Source: Polyangiaceae bacterium (lineage in GTDB: Bacteria; Myxococcota_A; Polyangia; Polyangiales; Polyangiaceae). From it: 64,000 nucleotides of DNA. Positions within the stretch are counted from its first letter, which is position 1; the number at the start of each line of letters is the position of its first letter. Location: assembly GCA_020633235.1 (NCBI GenBank), contig JACKEA010000001.1, positions 2,294,001-2,358,000 of the forward strand, read 5' to 3'. A program made the position numbers and the translations under genes. A model generated the notes under the pieces. The model was not told the origin of the DNA, did not search any database, and saw only the letters and a program-made list of their open reading frames with translations. This document shows positions 60,675-64,000 of the stretch, in pieces.

Positions 60675-62786
60675 ATGAGCAGCTTCCATCGTCTTCACCC
60701 GCAGCTCCGACACGCCATCGTGCACGAGCTGGGTTGGCGAGAGCTCCGACCCGTCCAGGAGCTCGCGACAGAGGCGATCCTCGACGGCGCGAATGTGGTG
60801 GTCCTCGCACCTACGGCCGGGGGCAAGACGGAGGCGAGTGTCTTCCCGCTTGTGTCACGGATCCTCACCGACGAAACCCGCCCCGTTGCGGCCTTGTATG
60901 TGTGTCCGATCCGCGCGCTCTTGAACAATCAGGAGCTGCGGATCCAGGCCTACGCGCGGATGGTGGGTTTGGATGCGTTCAAGTGGCACGGCGATGTTTC
61001 CGCCGCAGCCAAGCGCCGTTTCAAGCAGTCACCGGCGCACCTCGTGATGATCACCCCGGAGTCCCTGGAGGTGCTGCTCATGGGCTCGGCGGAAGACGCG
61101 CGGCGGCTATTCGTTGAGCTGTCCGCGGTCGTCATTGACGAGATCCACGCCTTCGCCGACGACGATCGCGGAGCTCATCTGGTCAGCATCCTGGAGCGTC
61201 TGACAAAGTTCTGCGGCCGCGACCTGCAGCGCATCGGACTTTCTGCCACCGTTGGAAACCCCGACGAAATCGGCAGTTGGCTACGCGGCTCGAGCGAACG
61301 CCCGTACCGCCGCGTCGATCCGCCGCGCGGCCCGGCTGAGCGGGATCTGGCGGTGGAGCTCTACGAGAACGCCGACGCGGTGGCTCGCGAGGCTGCGCGC
61401 CTCGCGTTGGGGAAGAAGAGCCTCGTCTTCGTCGAGTCCCGAGGTCAGGCCGAGCGCGTCGCGGATGCGATGGGGGGCCAAGGCGTTGACGTGTTCGTCC
61501 ACCACAGCGCCGTGAGTCGGGCTGACCGGGAGCTCGCCGAGCGCCAATTCACCGAAGGCCAAAACACGGCCATCGTATGCACGAGCACGATGGAGCTCGG
61601 CATCGACGTCGGCGACCTGGACTTGGTGCTGCAAGTCGACGCACCGTCGAGCGTGGCGAGCCTGCTCCAGCGCATGGGCCGCACGGGCCGTCGCGCCGGG
61701 ACTCGATCCAACTGCACGTTCCTGTGTCAGACCCCAGAGACCCTGCTCGAAGCGCTGGCCCTGCTCGAGCTCGCCGAGCGAGGCTGGGTCGAAGACGTGC
61801 GCCCTGTGAGCCGAGCCGCCCACGTACTGGCGCATCAGACCTTGGCGCTCAGCCTGCAGCAGAACGGCATCTCCTCGCATCGGATCCGGGAGTGGGTGGG
61901 GGCCGCGTTTCCATTCAGGGCGCTGTCCGACTCCGAGGTCGATCAGCTCATCGCAACAATGAAGGAGCGGCAGATCCTCCACGAAGCGGAGGGCCTGCTC
62001 TCGCTGGGGCTCGAGGGCGAACGGCTCTACGGGCGACAACACTTCTTCGAGCTGTACGCCGTGTTCTCCACACCGCGTCTTCTCAGAGTCGCTCACGGCA
62101 TCCAGGACATCGGAACAGTCCAAGCGTCGTTCCTTCGGCTCGCCTTCGAGCGCGGACAAGAGATGTGCTTCCGGCTCGCCGGGCGCGCCTGGCAAGTGGG
62201 CGACATCGACTGGACGCGGGGCATTTGCCGGGTCGTGCCGGCTCCGCGAGGTCGTGTCCCGACCTGGCTGGGATCTCCATCGGCTGGCTCTGGCGAGCTC
62301 AGCGCGGAGGTGAAGCGCTTGCTTCGCTCGGAGCATCAGCCGCTCTGGGTTGGTCCGGTTGGCAGCCGTGAGCTCGCGCTGCTTCGCGAGAGTTACGCGG
62401 GTCTCGTGGAGGACGGCGAGGCACCGGTCGAGATGCTGGAAGACGGCGCCACTTGGCACACGTTTGCCGGCGGCGCGATCAACGCGCTCCTCGCCAAGGG
62501 AATGGAGGAGCACGGCGCGGGCAAATGGGTCGCCGGTAATCTTTCGCTCCGCCGCCGCGAGCCGATCGCCGCGGCTGAAGTTGGTGCCGTCATGGAACGA
62601 CTGCATGAAGTGGACTGGCAGGATCTCGCGCTGCGCACGGCACGCGACGTGCCCAACGTATCCGTGAGCAAGTTCCAGCCCTGTTTGCCTGACAGGCTGG
62701 AAGCGGAGCTGCTCGCGAGTCGGATTTTTGATGTGGACGGACTGAAACGTTGGTTTGGGCGGCACAAGGTGCCGGTTGCGGGGTGA
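60675..62786 (+). CDS. brxHI: BREX DEAD-box helicase BrxHI
   Basis: This encodes 703 residues. RecA domain 1 has LAPTAGGKTEAS (Walker A Lys51), PIRALLNNQEL (motif Ia), MITPESLEVLL, the DEIH box in VVIDEIHAFADD (155-158) and GLSATVGNPDEI (motif III). RecA domain 2 has VFVESRGQAERVAD, VCTSTMELGIDVGDLDLVLQ and RMGRTGRRAG. A C-terminal winged-helix-like region follows (YAVFSTPRLLRVAHG). It belongs to the Lhr-like superfamily 2 helicases. The ATG begins two bases after the brxD stop, and the next gene begins 14 bases after this stop. It completes the standard six-gene type 2 BREX set. Confidence 0.93.
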   Translation: MSSFHRLHPQLRHAIVHELGWRELRPVQELATEAILDGANVVVLAPTAGGKTEASVFPLVSRILTDETRPVAALYVCPIRALLNNQELRIQAYARMVGLDAFKWHGDVSAAAKRRFKQSPAHLVMITPESLEVLLMGSAEDARRLFVELSAVVIDEIHAFADDDRGAHLVSILERLTKFCGRDLQRIGLSATVGNPDEIGSWLRGSSERPYRRVDPPRGPAERDLAVELYENADAVAREAARLALGKKSLVFVESRGQAERVADAMGGQGVDVFVHHSAVSRADRELAERQFTEGQNTAIVCTSTMELGIDVGDLDLVLQVDAPSSVASLLQRMGRTGRRAGTRSNCTFLCQTPETLLEALALLELAERGWVEDVRPVSRAAHVLAHQTLALSLQQNGISSHRIREWVGAAFPFRALSDSEVDQLIATMKERQILHEAEGLLSLGLEGERLYGRQHFFELYAVFSTPRLLRVAHGIQDIGTVQASFLRLAFERGQEMCFRLAGRAWQVGDIDWTRGICRVVPAPRGRVPTWLGSPSAGSGELSAEVKRLLRSEHQPLWVGPVGSRELALLRESYAGLVEDGEAPVEMLEDGATWHTFAGGAINALLAKGMEEHGAGKWVAGNLSLRRREPIAAAEVGAVMERLHEVDWQDLALRTARDVPNVSVSKFQPCLPDRLEAELLASRIFDVDGLKRWFGRHKVPVAG

Positions 62787-62800
62787 CCCCGGGGGACGAC

Positions 62801-63529
62801 ATGGAAGAAGTGCTAACGAAGGCCGAGGATCGAGACTTGTTGGCGTTCGCCAAGGGTTTTCTTGGCTCATATGGGACGTATGGGTTTCAGTGCCTGAACA
62901 AGCGCGATGCCGACTTGTTGTTGTTCTACGCGCTGGAAACCAGCGGCGTGCTCGATTCGCGGAACAGCAACCACGAGGCGGCCCGAATGCTGCGGCTCAC
63001 GCCTCGGCGGCTTGCTGCGCTGCGACGGGACGCTTGGGCGCGATGGGCGGCTCGGGCAGACGTGCAGAAACACCTCGCCGACACGTTGCGCGCCGCGTTC
63101 CAGGTGAAGGCTCTGAAACGGGTCCTGGCGGAGAACTTGAAGAGCTGGAAGGACGATCGCCTGCTGCCCATCCTGCTCGAGCATCCCAGTGGCCACGCCG
63201 AGGTCGAGCAGTTTCTGAAGTCGGTTCACAGCATCCCACACTACGCCCGCAACCGCGAGGTGCTGCTCTTGCCGCACGACCAGGTCTTGCCACTTCTCGA
63301 AACTGCCAGCGAAGCACTGGACACCAAGCGAGTGCGCGAGATCAAGAAGAGCTTCGCGGCGAGCACCACGTTGCAGGAGTACTTAACCGAGGATATCTCG
63401 AGGCTGACTTGGGATCAGACTCGGAGCGTGCTGAACAACACGGTCGGCGCGATGCTCGAAAAGGCCGCCGTGGACGGAGCCGCGAAAGGGATCAGCGCCT
63501 TAGTCCTGGGCGTTCTGGGCGCGGGCTGA
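62801..63529 (+). CDS. Unrecognised protein directly downstream of brxHI, hydrophobic C-terminus
   Basis: This encodes 242 residues from an ATG at 62801 (GGGGGA upstream); a GTG at 62783 overlapping the brxHI stop (GTGA) is the alternative start. The N-terminal segment NKRDADLLLFYALETSGVLD, then NHEAARMLRLTPRRLAALRR, has the shape of a helix-turn-helix. A helical middle follows, and the last 25 residues (VGAMLEKAAVDGAAKGISAL then VLGVLGAG) are small and hydrophobic, able to act as a membrane-inserting tail. It is not one of the known type 2 BREX genes. It is followed after 22 bases by another gene, so both might be an extra two-gene defence module carried with BREX. Confidence 0.65.
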   Translation: MEEVLTKAEDRDLLAFAKGFLGSYGTYGFQCLNKRDADLLLFYALETSGVLDSRNSNHEAARMLRLTPRRLAALRRDAWARWAARADVQKHLADTLRAAFQVKALKRVLAENLKSWKDDRLLPILLEHPSGHAEVEQFLKSVHSIPHYARNREVLLLPHDQVLPLLETASEALDTKRVREIKKSFAASTTLQEYLTEDISRLTWDQTRSVLNNTVGAMLEKAAVDGAAKGISALVLGVLGAG

Positions 63530-63551
63530 GGGGTTCGGAGGCGAGGGGACT

Positions 63552-64000
63552 GTGTCAGCAGAGGACGAAGCACCCATCTCGACTGAAGCTCCATCGCCAT
63601 CTGTCGTTGCCGAAGAACTGCACGTGGTGCCGCGCGTGGAAGCGCTTGCGTTCGTCGATGCGCTGTTTGGCTCGCCGGAAGAATGGCGCTCGCCGCTCAT
63701 TCGCTACCGGCTGTCGAGTGACTTCCAGTCCGATTGGAAGGAGGAAGTCGGAAATTGGCTCAAGATGGCAGAACGACTCGGCTTCCTAGAACCGCTGCTC
63801 GAGCGACTCCTCAAGCGGACGAAGCGAGGCACGCGCTCCACCGGCGTTGACCCGAACGATCGTCGCCACAACGAGCTGGTTGCCGAGCTGGCCCCCGCGA
63901 TGGTGGCGTACTACCTGGTCGGCACGGGCTGGAGCTTCAAGAGGTGGGAGCCCATCACCGGCGGCGACACTGACGTGGATTTGGAGCTGGAAGCCCCCGG
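63552..64000 (+). CDS. Unrecognised protein, 3' truncated by window edge
   Basis: Only the first 149 codons are visible, from a GTG at 63552; the ribosome site is weak. The product is soluble. It has a helical start with VVPRVEALAFVDALFGSPEE, then NWLKMAERLGFLEPLLERLL and VDPNDRRHNELVAELAPAMV, and at the edge GWSFKRWEPITGGDTDVDLE, which resembles the early part of a PD-(D/E)xK nuclease core (D-x-D before a missing ExK). That reading cannot be tested here because the sequence stops. It is probably co-transcribed with the preceding gene (22-base gap). Confidence 0.6.
   Translation, partial: MSAEDEAPISTEAPSPSVVAEELHVVPRVEALAFVDALFGSPEEWRSPLIRYRLSSDFQSDWKEEVGNWLKMAERLGFLEPLLERLLKRTKRGTRSTGVDPNDRRHNELVAELAPAMVAYYLVGTGWSFKRWEPITGGDTDVDLELEAP

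Noticed and set aside
62755..63789. A 344-codon frame overlapping the two genes after brxHI
   Set aside because: Its translation is Arg/Gly/Pro-rich shadow-like, and the other two frames have balanced composition and better start positions.

Overview
The window looks like chromosomal DNA of a myxobacterium, most likely of the class Polyangia (Sorangium/Polyangium-like). The reasons are the very high GC content, three proteins with MYXO-CTERM-like tails (Cys-rich spacer, hydrophobic segment, Arg-rich end), many lipoproteins with Gly/Ala/Thr-rich linkers, a DUF2378-like protein, and long GC-driven antisense reading frames. Nothing here names the species.

Layout. 1-13 kb is core genome: the start of a matrixin-like secreted protein and a Tat-signal protein (-), glnD and a TPR lipoprotein (+), parA-parB (-), a small acidic protein, then the protein quality-control run tig-clpP-clpX-lon (+). 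13-20 kb holds surface and secreted proteins: a fused Zn-dependent phospholipase C-like/MYXO-CTERM/barrel-like protein, a Cys-rich DUF4114-like MYXO-CTERM protein, an S9 peptidase and a YdjM-type membrane hydrolase ending in a 28-bp tandem repeat. 20-25 kb is a duplicated two-gene cassette (lipoprotein with beta-propeller-like repeats plus NlpC/P60 lipoprotein). Each copy has the same upstream element, and tRNA-Val(UAC) follows. 25-28 kb is gene-poor and decayed: a frameshifted pseudogene, a 290-bp direct repeat that truncated one lipoprotein gene, and 35-bp tandem repeats. 28-39 kb returns to ordinary genes: WS/DGAT acyltransferase, PAP2 phosphatase, alanine dehydrogenase, an rSAM/selenodomain-associated transferase pair with a TVP38 membrane protein, a beta-CASP RNase-like protein, and several lipoproteins.

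From 39.3 kb a genomic island starts at tRNA-Asp(GUC). A tyrosine integrase lies against the tRNA and its last 17 codons are antisense to it. Small regulatory-looking genes follow. The cargo is a complete type 2 BREX (Pgl) operon, pglW-pglX-pglY-pglZ-brxD-brxHI (45394-62786), with mostly overlapping or abutting genes. A PD-(D/E)xK-like nuclease gene and an unrecognised gene lie just upstream. Downstream, close behind brxHI, are two further unrecognised genes, the second cut by the window edge. The right end of the island (attR) is not in the window.

How the island genes likely work together: PglX is the adenine methyltransferase that marks self DNA. PglW is a multi-domain kinase, PglY and BrxD are P-loop ATPases, PglZ is an alkaline-phosphatase-fold protein, and BrxHI is a helicase. 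By analogy with known BREX systems they block phage replication. The flanking unknown genes are the best place to look for something undescribed.
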